Notes under the pieces: model-generated
Told to the model about the DNA's origin: nothing
The model's input: the letters and a program-made list of their open reading frames with translations, nothing else
The model's database searches: none
In this document: piece after piece, positions 43,211 to 52,824 of the stretch
Numbering within the stretch: position 1 is the stretch's first letter
How the letters are laid out: each line of letters starts with the position of its first letter
Assembly: GCA_018380195.1 (NCBI GenBank)
Contig: JAGZUC010000003.1
Location: 70,557 to 134,556, forward strand
Direction: 5' to 3'
DNA length: 64,000 nt
From: Collinsella sp.
GTDB taxonomy: Bacteria > Actinomycetota > Coriobacteriia > Coriobacteriales > Coriobacteriaceae
Program-made: the position numbers and the translations under genes

Positions 43211-44083
43211 CTACGCGGAAAGCTCAAAGCCGTACTTAGCCCAAATCTTCTGAGCCTTCTTGTTGGTCAGGCAAAAGTCGATAAACGCCTTGGCCTCGTC
43301 GGCGTGCTCGGAGCTCTCGGCAACGGCACCCGGGTACACGATGGGCTTGTGCGAGTCCTCGGGACACACAAAGGCCTCCTCGATACCGTCGTAGCGGAAG
43401 ATATCGGAGCTGTAGACGAAACCGGCCACGCAGTCGCCTGTAGAGACGTAGGACGCAGCAGTGCCGACCTTGTCGGCCAGGGCCACCTTGTCGGCGATCT
43501 CGGGGGCGTACTCGCCGTCGTCGCCCTCGGTGCCGGTGTAGAGGCCCACGGAGGCCAGGGCCTGGTTGGCGTACTTGCCGGCGGGAACGGTCTTGGCGTC
43601 GCCAATGGCGATCTTGCCGTCCAGATTCGCGACGTCGTCGATGACCTCGACCTTGGTGTCGGAGCCCTCGGCGCGAATGATCACGAGGTCGTTGACGAAC
43701 ATATCCTCACGTGTGTCGGCATCGACGAGTCCGGCGGCCTCGGCGTCGTCCATGGTGCCCTTGGAGGCCGTGATGAGTACGTCAACCGTGGCACCGGCAC
43801 GCATCTGCTCGACAAGGTCACCGGAGGCCTTAAACTGCGTGTCGGTAAACGTGGTACCGGTCTGGTCGGTGTAGAGCTCCTGAACCTCGGGCAGAGCCTT
43901 CTCGAGCGAGTTGGCAGCAAAGACTTGCAGCTCAACAGCCTTCTTGGACGAAATCTTGGCGGAGCCGGCATCGGAGCCGGTCGACTCAGGCTCCTTGTTG
44001 CCCGAGCAGCCAGCAAGGCCAAGGCCGGCAGCGGCGACAGCAGAAAGCGAAACGAATCCGCGGCGAGAAACCATATCGAACAT
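43211..44083 (-). CDS. modA: Molybdate-binding lipoprotein ModA
   Basis: 290 residues. Lipoprotein with the lipobox LGLAGCSG after SRRGFVSLSAVAAAG, which also carries a twin-arginine-like SRRGF. The binding fold starts at LQVFAANSLEKALPEV and ends with an AKAFIDFCLT segment typical of ModA. It would capture molybdate or tungstate for ModBC. The start ATG at 44083 follows AAAGGG. The palindromes 75-110 bp upstream may hold the regulator site. Confidence 0.93.
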   Translation of the reverse strand: MFDMVSRRGFVSLSAVAAAGLGLAGCSGNKEPESTGSDAGSAKISSKKAVELQVFAANSLEKALPEVQELYTDQTGTTFTDTQFKASGDLVEQMRAGATVDVLITASKGTMDDAEAAGLVDADTREDMFVNDLVIIRAEGSDTKVEVIDDVANLDGKIAIGDAKTVPAGKYANQALASVGLYTGTEGDDGEYAPEIADKVALADKVGTAASYVSTGDCVAGFVYSSDIFRYDGIEEAFVCPEDSHKPIVYPGAVAESSEHADEAKAFIDFCLTNKKAQKIWAKYGFELSA

Positions 44084-44158
44084 GTTCAACCCTTTCGAAC
44101 GCTATGCCCGGGCACCCCGCCTCGGGCTTTAATCTGCAATCAGATTATACTTCTGCGC

Positions 44159-44196
44159 GAATAATGATAGTGAGATATTATTCTCGTCAGAGAATA
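44159..44196. promoter_or_regulatory. Paired inverted repeats upstream of modA
   Basis: GAATAAT (44159-44165) with ATTATTC (44177-44183) and the overlapping TATTCTC/GAGAATA (44179-44185 and 44190-44196). They are perfect 7-bp repeats in an AT-rich stretch 76-113 bp before modA. A molybdate or redox regulator is a possibility. Confidence 0.45.
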
Positions 44197-44286
44197 TAGT
44201 TTCAAGTTACCGTGCACCTCGGCGTCGATTCGGCGGAAAACAAAGGCGGAGCAGCCGTTCAGGTCGCCCCGCCGCAGGTAAACCGC

Positions 44287-44766
44287 TTAGTTGGTATGTC
44301 CGCCGCCCGCCGTCATCTGAGCCGCATGCTCCAGCTGATCTGTTATGGCCTCCCAGCTTTCGCGGGCGGCCTTCGTAGAACCGGGAAAGTTTACGACAAG
44401 TGTATGACCTCGTTGCATGCAAATAGCGCGCGAGAGCATGGCGCGGCGCGTCTTGGTCATGGAGTAGGCACGAATTGCCTCGGCAATACCCGGCACATCG
44501 CGGTCGCAGACGGAACGCGTCGCCTCGGGCGTTACATCGCGCATCGAAAGCCCCGTGCCGCCGCAGGTGAGCACGACATTGGCGTGGCACTCATCGGCGG
44601 CTTCCATAATGGCATCACCGATCTCGCTGACGTCGTCGCGCACGACCACATGTGAGGCGACCGTCCAGCCCTGTGCCTCGATAAGTTCCTCGAGTGCGGC
44701 TCCGGCCTCATCCTGCAAAAGATCGCGTGTGTCCGAGCACGTCACGATCGATATCTTCAGCTCCAT
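44287..44766 (-). CDS. mog: Molybdopterin adenylyltransferase, MogA/MoaB family
   Basis: 159 residues. Single-domain MoCF fold that adenylylates molybdopterin before MoeA inserts molybdate. The segment VVLTCGGTGLSMRDVTPEA is the family motif. The start at 44766 follows GGGGGAA. Its stop lies upstream of the modA regulatory region; moeA is 10 bp upstream, so moeA and mog form a pair. Confidence 0.9.
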   Translation of the reverse strand: MELKISIVTCSDTRDLLQDEAGAALEELIEAQGWTVASHVVVRDDVSEIGDAIMEAADECHANVVLTCGGTGLSMRDVTPEATRSVCDRDVPGIAEAIRAYSMTKTRRAMLSRAICMQRGHTLVVNFPGSTKAARESWEAITDQLEHAAQMTAGGGHTN

Positions 44767-44776
44767 AGCATTCCCC

Positions 44777-46039
44777 CTACAACACGGCGCCCTCGGGCAG
44801 GTCGACGCGAACAACGTCCACGGCATCTCCCGCCTTGAGCTCGCACGGTCCTTCGTCAATACGCAGCAGGCAGTTCGCACGCTGCATAGTTCCAAGCAGC
44901 GCCGAATTCTGTGTCTTAGCCTCGGTCACCAACAACTCACCGGTCTCGGGGTCGCGCAAAACCGTGGCGCGATCGAAGAAGCGGCGATGCTGTCGCTTTT
45001 TCACGCCGTGCGTGAGCGTCGCCTGCTGCACGGGACGCGCAACCTCGGCAAAACCGCGCATCTTGCGAATCGCCGGACGGGCAAGCATCTCAAAGCCCAC
45101 ATACGCCGCGGCCGGGTTGCCCGAAAGCCCCAGGTAGGGCTTACCCCCGAGCAAACCAAACGTGATGGCCTTGCCCGGACGCATCGAGATGCGGTCAAAC
45201 AGCACCTCGCCCTCACGCCGGACGAGCGCCGTCACATAGTCGTAATCGCCCGCCGAGGCGCCACCGCTCGTAATGACAAAGTCGCACTCCTGCACGGCAC
45301 GATGCACCAGCTCGGCGATCGCTTGCTCATCATCGGGCGCAATGCCGTAGAACACGGGCTCCGCGCCGGCATCGAGTGCTTCGGCCATCAACGCCGACGA
45401 GTTGGAATCGCGAATCTGCCCGCGCGCCGGCAGCTCACCCGGCGCGACCAGCTCCGTGCCCAGCGAGATAATGCCCACGCGCGGAGCGGCATGCACCTTC
45501 ACGTTCGCATACCCGGCGCTCGCCAGCAGGCCGGCGCCCGCCGGAGCCACAACCTCGCCGGCGCGCATCACGACGTCGCCGGCATGAGCTTCCTCAGCAG
45601 CCGAGCGAACGTTCTCCCCCACCTTGGCCGGCGCCGAGAACCTCACACGCGAGCCCTCGTTGCCGTCACCGTCGAGCACATCAACGATCTCATACTTCAC
45701 CACGGCATCGGCACCTTCGGGTACCGGCGCGCCCGTCATGATGCGGACCGTCTCGCCCGCGCCGATTGCGCCCTCAAACACATGGCCCGCGGCCTCGTGT
45801 CCGATAACGTCGAGCGTCACCGGCGCCTCGCCAGATGCCTGCGCCAAGTCCGCCGAGCGCACGGCATATCCGTCCATAGCGCTGTTGGCAAACGGCGAGA
45901 TGTCGATATCGGCCACCGCGTCCTCGGCCAAGGGAAAACCAGCCGCCTGCCACACGGGAATCTCGATGAGATCCGTCGGAGCAACGTGCGACAAAACAAT
46001 CGACTGCGCATCCTCCAACGGTATGAGTTTCTCTGCCAT
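44777..46039 (-). CDS. moeA: Molybdopterin molybdenumtransferase MoeA
   Basis: 420 residues. Inserts molybdate into adenylyl-molybdopterin. Motifs: PFANSAMDGYAVRSADL, RIMTGAPVPEGADAVV, ITSGGASAGDYDYV and GLSGNPAAAYVGFEM, all standard for MoeA. Start at 46039 (MAEKLIPLED) after AAGAGGTG. It may be sensitive to molybdate supply like modABC. Confidence 0.95.
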   Translation of the reverse strand: MAEKLIPLEDAQSIVLSHVAPTDLIEIPVWQAAGFPLAEDAVADIDISPFANSAMDGYAVRSADLAQASGEAPVTLDVIGHEAAGHVFEGAIGAGETVRIMTGAPVPEGADAVVKYEIVDVLDGDGNEGSRVRFSAPAKVGENVRSAAEEAHAGDVVMRAGEVVAPAGAGLLASAGYANVKVHAAPRVGIISLGTELVAPGELPARGQIRDSNSSALMAEALDAGAEPVFYGIAPDDEQAIAELVHRAVQECDFVITSGGASAGDYDYVTALVRREGEVLFDRISMRPGKAITFGLLGGKPYLGLSGNPAAAYVGFEMLARPAIRKMRGFAEVARPVQQATLTHGVKKRQHRRFFDRATVLRDPETGELLVTEAKTQNSALLGTMQRANCLLRIDEGPCELKAGDAVDVVRVDLPEGAVL

Positions 46040-46250
46040 ATGCACCTCTTAATGCCACGGCGCACAACAGGGGCGCCGATTCTTTATGCTTGTCTCAGTA
46101 TAATCCCCCGACGCACGACCGCGACTCGGCCTGTACCCGCAAATACACCTGTCGGTTGCAGGCCGCGAAACAGAATGGAAACCAACCCACCGGCTCGTCG
46201 CGTTTACCGCGTTTTATAATTGCTTGCGTTGCAACCTAAAAGAGGAACGT

Positions 46251-47672
46251 ATGGCTCATAACGACAAACCCGAAAGCGCAAACAAAGCGCAGGATCATTT
46301 CCAACCGCTCGACGACGGCGGTTTTTTCTCCCTTAATGACGTCATCACGGCAGGCAGGCATCAACTTACCCGCTCCGAGCATCTCTTGGCTGCCGACACG
46401 CGCCGCAACGCCCGCAACCTACTAGCGAGCACTAAGTTGCTCGTACTCGTCGTCACCGTCTCGCTCGCCATGGGCGTTGCCGCTTGGGCGTTTTTGGCCT
46501 CATTAAATATCGCGACCGACTATCGCGAGCACCATGCGTGGATTTACGCGCTGCTTCCCGTTGTGGGCGTTGCCACCGCATGGGTGTACAAAAACCACGG
46601 TCTCGCCGCCAAGCGTGGCAACAACCTGGTCATCGACTCCGCTCTGGGCACACGCCTCATCCATATGCGCATGGCCATCCTCACCTTCGTCTGCTCCACG
46701 CTCACGCACCTCACCGGCGGCTCGGCCGGTCGCGAGGGAGCTGCGGTGCAGATTGGCGGCACCATCGCCAGCAACATCTCGAGCCTCGCCCACCTCAAAA
46801 AGCATGACCACCACGACCTCATGCTCGCCGGCATCTCGTCGGCCTTTGGCGCCGTGTTCGGCTCGCCCCTTGCCGGGGCTTTCTTTGGCATGGAGATGTG
46901 CTTCATCGGCAAGATCGACTACACCGCGGGCATCTACTGCCTGGTCGCTTCGTTTACCGGCTACTTTACGTCGCTTGCCTTGGGAACCGAGTACGAGGCG
47001 AATGTTATCGCCAGCGTTCCCAACATGACACCACGGACGGTTGTCATCGTTGTTATCAGTGCCATTATCTTCGGTCTGACGGCACGCCTCTTTGCCTGGT
47101 CAGTTCGAACCGTCAAGAGCCTGTACGGTCGCTTTATCACCAATTACCTCGTTCGCGCACTCATAGGCGCACTCGTGGTTTTGGCCGCCTATGCCCTCCT
47201 CGACGCCTGGGACTACGCCGGCCTTTCCACGTGGCTTTCCGGCGCCGGATTTGCCGGCAACACCACCCTGGCGGACGCAGTCATCAAGTTGGTCGTCACA
47301 GCGCTCACCTTGGGCGCTGGCTTCCAAGGCGGCGAGGTCACGCCCCTGTTTGGCATCGGTGCGGCACTCGGTGGCTGGATAGGTTGCCTTACCGGGCTCG
47401 ACCCCAGTTTTCTGGCGGCTCTCGGCATGCTCGGCGTGTTCTGCGCCGGCCTCAACGTGCCCATCACCACCTGCATGATGGCCATCGACCTGTTCCACGG
47501 CACGGCCGCCGGGTTCTTTGTCATCGTGGCCTTTATCAGCTACCTAACCGGCGGACACCGCGGCGTGTACCCCGCCCAGCGCATCATCTCACCCAAGCGC
47601 CGTTCGCTTATTGTGGATGAGGGCGGTACGGTAGCGGATGCCATCGAGCGCCACAACGACCTGATAGAGTAG
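46251..47672 (+). CDS. ClC-family chloride/fluoride channel or antiporter
   Basis: 473 residues with about ten to twelve helices. GGSAGREGAAVQIGG and GAVFGSPLAGAFFGMEM are the ClC selectivity segments. It has GAGFQGGEVTPLFGIGAALGG with the third motif. Both proton-coupled antiporters and fluoride carriers are possible; the selectivity motif here reads SAGRE, closer to the Cl type with S replaced by A. Start at 46251 after AGAGGAA; it faces a convergent neighbour set on the minus strand. Confidence 0.88.
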   Translation: MAHNDKPESANKAQDHFQPLDDGGFFSLNDVITAGRHQLTRSEHLLAADTRRNARNLLASTKLLVLVVTVSLAMGVAAWAFLASLNIATDYREHHAWIYALLPVVGVATAWVYKNHGLAAKRGNNLVIDSALGTRLIHMRMAILTFVCSTLTHLTGGSAGREGAAVQIGGTIASNISSLAHLKKHDHHDLMLAGISSAFGAVFGSPLAGAFFGMEMCFIGKIDYTAGIYCLVASFTGYFTSLALGTEYEANVIASVPNMTPRTVVIVVISAIIFGLTARLFAWSVRTVKSLYGRFITNYLVRALIGALVVLAAYALLDAWDYAGLSTWLSGAGFAGNTTLADAVIKLVVTALTLGAGFQGGEVTPLFGIGAALGGWIGCLTGLDPSFLAALGMLGVFCAGLNVPITTCMMAIDLFHGTAAGFFVIVAFISYLTGGHRGVYPAQRIISPKRRSLIVDEGGTVADAIERHNDLIE

Positions 47673-47759
47673 ACGTTAGTATTCGCCGTGCAGCCACAAT
47701 CGGGGGCAATTCGACCTGAGCGCGACCGCACCGTCACGTCATACGCCGGGAGTCGCCCC

Positions 47760-48722
47760 ATGCATGCAACTGATTTTGCCCGCACGCTCATCATCGCCAA
47801 CCCAGCCGCCCAGTCGGGTGCGGCGCGCGAAGTTGCCGAGCGCCTGCAACGCTTTTTGGATATGACCGCGCGCGCATCCCAGTTTGACCTGGTGCTGACC
47901 GAGCGCATGGGACACGCCAAGGAGCTGGCCGCACAGGCTCAGGGCTATCGCACCGTTATCGCCCTTGGCGGCGACGGCGTGATTCACGAGGTCGTCAACG
48001 GGCTTATGACGCAAGAGGAGGGCACCCGCCCCGCCCTTGCCGTCCTGCCCGTGGGCTCCGGCAACGATTTTGCCCAAACGCTCGGCATCGACGATTTCTC
48101 CGGCAAGGATTTTGGCGCGCTGCTCACCTGCGAGCTGCAGCGTCAGGACATCGGGCGCATTCGCTCGTGGAGCCCTGCGAGCGGCAGCGGCGAGGCTACC
48201 GTTGAGTACTACGACCAGACACTTTCGGTCGGCATCGATGCCGCCATCGGCCTGGGCACCACCAAGCTGCGCAAAAAGACGGGCTTGACGGGCGCTCCGC
48301 TCTACACTCTCTCGGGACTTGAGCAGTTTGGCCTACGCTATCGCAACTACCCCATGACCATCAGCTTTGATGGCGCGCCCGCCGAGCGCGTGCGGGCGAT
48401 TATCATGGCCATCCAGCTGGGACCCACCTATGGTTCGGGCTATCGCATCTGTCCCAACGCCGACCCGTGCGACGGCATACTCGACGTCTGCTACGCCTGC
48501 GGCCCCGTTCCGCGCGCGGTCGCGCTTCCCATGTTCCTTTCGGCCAAAGATGGCCACCATACCAAGCTGCCACCGGTTCGCATGCGCCGCTGTCGCCATG
48601 CCGAGCTTACCTTTGAGGAGCCCGACTACCCCATTCAGGCCGACGGCGAGCCCGTTGTCGCCTCGCGCATCGAGGTCGACATCCTCGCCGGCGCCCTCCA
48701 CGTCTGGCACCCCACCCGCTAA
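47760..48722 (+). CDS. Diacylglycerol/sphingosine kinase-family protein (DagK/YegS-like)
   Basis: 320 residues. Lipid kinase fold: IIANPAAQSGAAREVAERL, VIALGGDGVIHEVVNGL (the glycine-rich ATP motif), LPVGSGNDFAQTLGI and a C-terminal IQADGEPV. Would phosphorylate diacylglycerol or a related lipid at the membrane. The start at 47760 follows GGGAG; upstream alternatives lack a site. It is the next plus-strand gene after the ClC protein (88 bp), followed by a nested palindrome. Confidence 0.88.
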   Translation: MHATDFARTLIIANPAAQSGAAREVAERLQRFLDMTARASQFDLVLTERMGHAKELAAQAQGYRTVIALGGDGVIHEVVNGLMTQEEGTRPALAVLPVGSGNDFAQTLGIDDFSGKDFGALLTCELQRQDIGRIRSWSPASGSGEATVEYYDQTLSVGIDAAIGLGTTKLRKKTGLTGAPLYTLSGLEQFGLRYRNYPMTISFDGAPAERVRAIIMAIQLGPTYGSGYRICPNADPCDGILDVCYACGPVPRAVALPMFLSAKDGHHTKLPPVRMRRCRHAELTFEEPDYPIQADGEPVVASRIEVDILAGALHVWHPTR

Positions 48723-48732
48723 CCCCACCTAA

Positions 48733-48796
48733 GTTGCGGTGAAATAGGGACTGTTTATGCAGCAAAAGCCGCAAAACAGTCCCTATTTCACCGCAA
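48733..48796. repeat. Nested palindrome, copy 4 of 4
   Basis: Perfect 24-bp arms (48733-48756 and 48773-48796); outer core as in the other copies, inner GGGACTGTTT/AAACAGTCCC. It lies between convergent genes. Confidence 0.9.
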
Positions 48797-48809
48797 CGTA
48801 TTGAGAAGA

Positions 48810-49190
48810 TCATTCGTCGCTGCCCAGTTTGCGACGGTTGGCCTTTTTGATAGCGTTGAAGTGCTTGTCGTTGAGCCTGCGCTGGCGCGATCGCTGAGGC
48901 ACCTTGGTCTTTACGCGTCGGCGCGGTGGACGCCCGCGACGCTCAAGCTCTGCCCTCAGCTTACGCAGACAGCAGCTGCGATTCTGAAACTGACTGCGGC
49001 TCTCACGCGCCGTCACGACAATCCCCGTGGGCCCATGCTTCATGCGCACCGCCGAGTCCGTCGTGTTCACGCCCTGTCCGCCCGGACCCGTCGCGCGAAA
49101 CACCTGCACCTCGCAATCGCGTGCCAGCTCCTCGACCGACATCTCGGCATAGCGCGCATACTCGCGCCATCCCATCTTGTTCTCATCCAT
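48810..49190 (-). CDS. Release-factor-like peptidyl-tRNA hydrolase (ArfB/PrfH type)
   Basis: 126 residues. Contains the GGQ release motif in RATGPGGQGVNTTDSAVR, followed by a basic tail (RRGRPPRRRVKTKVPQRSRQ), like ArfB-type ribosome-rescue proteins that hydrolyse peptidyl-tRNA on stalled ribosomes. It lacks stop-codon recognition domains. Start at 49190 after GGGAGG. It sits after the xpt terminator on the same strand. Confidence 0.85.
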   Translation of the reverse strand: MDENKMGWREYARYAEMSVEELARDCEVQVFRATGPGGQGVNTTDSAVRMKHGPTGIVVTARESRSQFQNRSCCLRKLRAELERRGRPPRRRVKTKVPQRSRQRRLNDKHFNAIKKANRRKLGSDE

Positions 49191-49210
49191 ATCAATACCT
49201 CCCCTCATAC

Positions 49211-49245
49211 AAAAAATGTGACAAAGGGACAGTCCCTTTGTCACA
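49211..49245 (-). terminator. Terminator of xpt
   Basis: TGTGACAAAGGGAC pairs with GTCCCTTTGTCACA around one unpaired base, with six T residues after it on the minus strand. Confidence 0.9.
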
Positions 49246-49273
49246 TCGCATACCAATCGCTTGTGCTGCGCGC

Positions 49274-49852
49274 CTAGGCGAACGTGATCTCGCCGTTCTC
49301 GCAGTCCATTTCGGCGATACGGGCCAGGCTCTCAACGCGGAAGCCGCGCTCGCGGAGCTTATCGCCGCCGCCCTGGAAGCCCTTCTCCACCGCAATACCG
49401 ATGCCGGCAACCTCGGCGCCCGCAGCCTCGCAGATCTTAATAAGGCCCTCAAGTGCGCAGCCGTTGGCCAGGAAGTCGTCGATAATCAGGACCTTATCGC
49501 CCTCGGACAGGAAACGCTTACCCACGATAACCGGGTACTCCTTCTGCTTGGTAAAGGAATAGATGGTCGTGGCATACTGCTCGCCGTCAAGGTTGATGGA
49601 CTGGGCCTTCTTGGCAAAGACCACCGGCACGCCGCCAAAATGCTGAGCCGCGATGCAGGCCATACCAATGCCCGAAGCCTCGATCGTCAGGATCTTGTTG
49701 ATCTCGACACCCTCGAACAGACGGGCCCACTCGGCACCCATGTGGTCGAACAGCTCAACGTCGCACTGGTGGTTGAGGAAGGCATCAACCTTAAGGACGT
49801 TACCGGCCTTTACGATGCCGTCATGGCGAATACGATCCTCAAGCTCCTGCAT
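49274..49852 (-). CDS. xpt: Xanthine phosphoribosyltransferase
   Basis: 192 residues. Salvages xanthine to XMP. The PRPP-binding motif VLIIDDFLANGCAL and the segment TIEASGIGMACIAAQHFG support Xpt over a PurR or Apt protein. The gene is alone and ends with a strong terminator. No purine riboswitch was recognised in 49853-50012. Confidence 0.94.
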   Translation of the reverse strand: MQELEDRIRHDGIVKAGNVLKVDAFLNHQCDVELFDHMGAEWARLFEGVEINKILTIEASGIGMACIAAQHFGGVPVVFAKKAQSINLDGEQYATTIYSFTKQKEYPVIVGKRFLSEGDKVLIIDDFLANGCALEGLIKICEAAGAEVAGIGIAVEKGFQGGGDKLRERGFRVESLARIAEMDCENGEITFA

Positions 49853-50012
49853 GGCGCAACCCCTTCTCGCGGCAACGATACCGCGCGATTAATAAACGTT
49901 GTTCGATAGTCTACCACGGACCGACCCCCGCCCGCCCCACAAGCCACATCGCACCATAAAGCTGCAAGACCAGTAGATAGGCCCGATTCGTGGCAGACAG
50001 CCTCCCAACACG

Positions 50013-51317
50013 CTAATGCCGGGTGCGCGTCCTCACCAAACGTACCAATGTGAGCGCAAAGCCCACGGTAGCAACGGCCATCAGCACGTAGAATACCAAA
50101 CGGAAGCCAAAGAGGAACACGTCCGGACGACCCGCCACATAGCTCGTGACCGTCTTGCCCATCGCCGCGCTCGTCTGTCCATACAGGATGCGCGACGCCG
50201 CCGTAATACCCAGCGCTATGCCCGCATAGCGCGCCAAGCTGCTCAAGCTGCCCGCAAAGCCAAGCGCCTCACGCGGAGCCGAACCCATATACAGCGAATT
50301 ATTGGGACTCTGGAAGATCGACGTGCCGCACGACATAAACGCGACGCAGCACACAATCATCAAGATGGAAGAGTGCTCGTCAAGCGTGCTCACCGCAAAG
50401 AGACCGCACACGTACACGCCCAGGCCAACGGCCGTGGGCGCTTCACAACCAACACGGTCGGACACCGAGCCCGAAAGCGGGCCCACAAAGGCATTCACGA
50501 CCGGCATCGCCAAAAACAACAGGCCGGAGATATCGGAGCTAAAGCCGTGGGCATCCTGAAAGTAGAACGGCAGCACAAACTCGGAGGCACCGATACCCAC
50601 GAACACGATAAGCATGCAAGCCAGGTTAATCGTGAAAGCCGAGCTCGCAAAGCAGCGACGCGCCGCCTCTGTCAACGGCATAGGGCGTTCGCCAGCCTCC
50701 GGCTTCACATGCGGCAGCGTATAGAGTCCCACGATAAACGAGATTACGCCAATGGGCAGATTGATAAGGAAGATGCTCTCCCAGGGAAAGCTCGCCACCA
50801 GCACGCCGCCGAGCACGGGGCCGCACATCATGCCAAGAGCCACAAAGGTCGCCAGAATGCCCATGGCACGGCCGCGCTCACGCGCCGGAAACGACTCGGT
50901 GATGATGCCCATATTGTTGGCCATCGCGGCGGCACAGCCAATGCCCTGCACGGAACGCGCCAAGATAAGCACCTCGAGCGAAGCCGAAAGCCCGCAAAGC
51001 AACGAGCCACCCGTAAAGACGATTACACCAAGCTGGAACACATTCACCTTGCCGCGCACATCGCCCAAGCGGCCAAACGGCAGCATGGCGACGCACGTCG
51101 CGAGCAGATACACCGAGCTCACGAGCTGAATGCGGTCGAGACCCACCCCCAGCTCCTTTTGCATCACTGGGAGCGCCACCGTCACGATGCTCGCATCCAG
51201 ACACGCCATAAAAGTCATGACGAGCACGGTGAACAGAATCGCCCATTTATTCTTACCGTGGGTGTCGCCCTCTAGGGCAATGTGTTCGCGGCGCAGCTGC
51301 TCGGCAGTTTTCTCCAT
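50013..51317 (-). CDS. MFS transporter, DHA2-like drug efflux family
   Basis: 434 residues, 12-14 helices. The first part carries the motif LDASIVTVALPVMQKELG and FGRLGDVRGK, typical of EmrB/QacA-type efflux pumps. Substrate not known. The C-terminal half is shorter than classical EmrB. Start at 51317 after GAAAGGA. Confidence 0.85.
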   Translation of the reverse strand: MEKTAEQLRREHIALEGDTHGKNKWAILFTVLVMTFMACLDASIVTVALPVMQKELGVGLDRIQLVSSVYLLATCVAMLPFGRLGDVRGKVNVFQLGVIVFTGGSLLCGLSASLEVLILARSVQGIGCAAAMANNMGIITESFPARERGRAMGILATFVALGMMCGPVLGGVLVASFPWESIFLINLPIGVISFIVGLYTLPHVKPEAGERPMPLTEAARRCFASSAFTINLACMLIVFVGIGASEFVLPFYFQDAHGFSSDISGLLFLAMPVVNAFVGPLSGSVSDRVGCEAPTAVGLGVYVCGLFAVSTLDEHSSILMIVCCVAFMSCGTSIFQSPNNSLYMGSAPREALGFAGSLSSLARYAGIALGITAASRILYGQTSAAMGKTVTSYVAGRPDVFLFGFRLVFYVLMAVATVGFALTLVRLVRTRTRH

Positions 51318-51342
51318 GTATATCCTTTCTATCGTGCAACGC

Positions 51343-51390
51343 AAAAACGGGACCCCAATCGCCTACAAACGGACACGATCGGGGTCCCGC
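51343..51390 (-). terminator. Terminator of metY
   Basis: CGGGACCCC and GGGGTCCCG form the stem (51348-51356 and 51381-51389); on the minus strand TTTTTG follows. Confidence 0.9.
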
Positions 51391-51458
51391 CTACGGAATC
51401 GGAACTATGAGGACGTCGTCAGCCGAAAAGCCGTTCCACGCCTCGCACGCACGCTAGC

Positions 51459-52742
51459 CTAGCACTGCTCGAGCGCCTGCTCAAGGTCGGCAGTCAGATC
51501 GGCCGTGTCCTCAAGGCCGCACGACAGGCGCACCATGTCGGCGGAGATGCCGCAGGCGATGAGCTCCTCGTCGTTCATCTGGCGATGGGTGGCGTTTGCC
51601 GGGTGCAGGCAGCAGGTGCGGGCATCGGCCACGTGCGTGGCAATCTGGGCGAGCTTAAGACTCTTCATAAAGGTCTCGGCCGCCGCACGACCACCGGTAA
51701 AGCCAAAGCTCACGACGCCGCAGGTACCGTTGGGCATGTACTTCTGAGCCATGTCGTAGTACTTGTCGCCCTCCAGGCCCGGATAGCTCACGAAGCGCAC
51801 TTTGGGGTGGCCCTGCAGGAACTTGGCGACCGCCAGACCGTTCTCGCAATGGCGCGGCATACGCACGTGCAGGCTCTCGAGCGAGCTGTTCAGGAAGAAC
51901 GCCGCCTGCGGGTTCTGCATGGGGCCGAGGTCGCGCATGAGCTGCGCGGTAGCCTTGGTAATAAAGGCGCCCTCGCGGCCGAACTTCTCGGCATAGGTCA
52001 CGCCGTGGTAGCTCTCGTCGGGCGTGGTGAGACCCGGGAACTTGTCCGCATGGGCCATCCAGTCAAACTGACCGTGATCGACGATGACGCCGCCCAGGTA
52101 GGCCGCGTGACCATCCATGTACTTGGTGGTGGAATGCGTGACGATGTCGGCGCCCCACTCAAAGGGACGGCACATCACGGGCGTCGGGAAGGTGTTGTCG
52201 ACCATCAGCGGCACGCCGTGGTCGTGCGCGGCCTTGGCAAAGCGCTCAATATCGAGCACGGCAAGCGCGGGGTTGGCGATGGTCTCGCCAAAGACGAGCT
52301 TGGTGTTGGGCTGGAAAGCGGCCTCCAGCTCCTCATCGGTGCAGTCGGGTGCGACGAACGTGCAGGTCAGGCCCATGCGGCCCATAGTGTGAGCCAGCAG
52401 GTTGTAGGTACCGCCGTAGATGGCAGAGCTCGCGACCACGTGATCGCCGGCACCGGCCACGTTAAAGATCGCAAGGAAATTCGCCGCCATGCCCGAGCTC
52501 GTGAGCATCGCAGCGGTGCCGCCCTCCATCTCGCAGATCTTGGCGGCAACCAAATCGCACGTGGGGTTCTGCAGACGGCTGTAGAAATAGCCCGACTCCT
52601 CTAGGTCAAACAGCTTGCCCATGTGCTCCGACGTGTCGTACTTCCACGTGGTGGACTGGTAGATGGGCACCTGGCGCGGCTCCGCGTCGCCCGGGCGATA
52701 GCCGCCCTGAACACATGTGGTACCGATAGTCTGCTCGCTCAT
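51459..52742 (-). CDS. metY: O-acetylhomoserine sulfhydrylase
   Basis: 427 residues. PLP enzyme that makes homocysteine from O-acetylhomoserine and sulfide. The lysine site STTKYMDGHAAYLGG and the substrate segment PIYQSTTWKYDTSEHM are typical. A methionine gamma-lyase role is less likely because of the length and the N-terminal segment. Start at 52742 with AAGGGAG. The region upstream has a near-perfect inverted repeat (52825-52863), shared with the divergent gene. Confidence 0.9.
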   Translation of the reverse strand: MSEQTIGTTCVQGGYRPGDAEPRQVPIYQSTTWKYDTSEHMGKLFDLEESGYFYSRLQNPTCDLVAAKICEMEGGTAAMLTSSGMAANFLAIFNVAGAGDHVVASSAIYGGTYNLLAHTMGRMGLTCTFVAPDCTDEELEAAFQPNTKLVFGETIANPALAVLDIERFAKAAHDHGVPLMVDNTFPTPVMCRPFEWGADIVTHSTTKYMDGHAAYLGGVIVDHGQFDWMAHADKFPGLTTPDESYHGVTYAEKFGREGAFITKATAQLMRDLGPMQNPQAAFFLNSSLESLHVRMPRHCENGLAVAKFLQGHPKVRFVSYPGLEGDKYYDMAQKYMPNGTCGVVSFGFTGGRAAAETFMKSLKLAQIATHVADARTCCLHPANATHRQMNDEELIACGISADMVRLSCGLEDTADLTADLEQALEQC

Positions 52743-52824
52743 ATCTAGCTCCCTTGCCTGGGTTACGTCTTATTCGGTTCACGATACCGCTACCCTGCAC
52801 CCCTCTCAACCCATCCCCAAGGTA

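Noticed and set aside
49853..50012. Purine riboswitch ahead of xpt
   Set aside because: The conserved junction sequences of the class are not seen.
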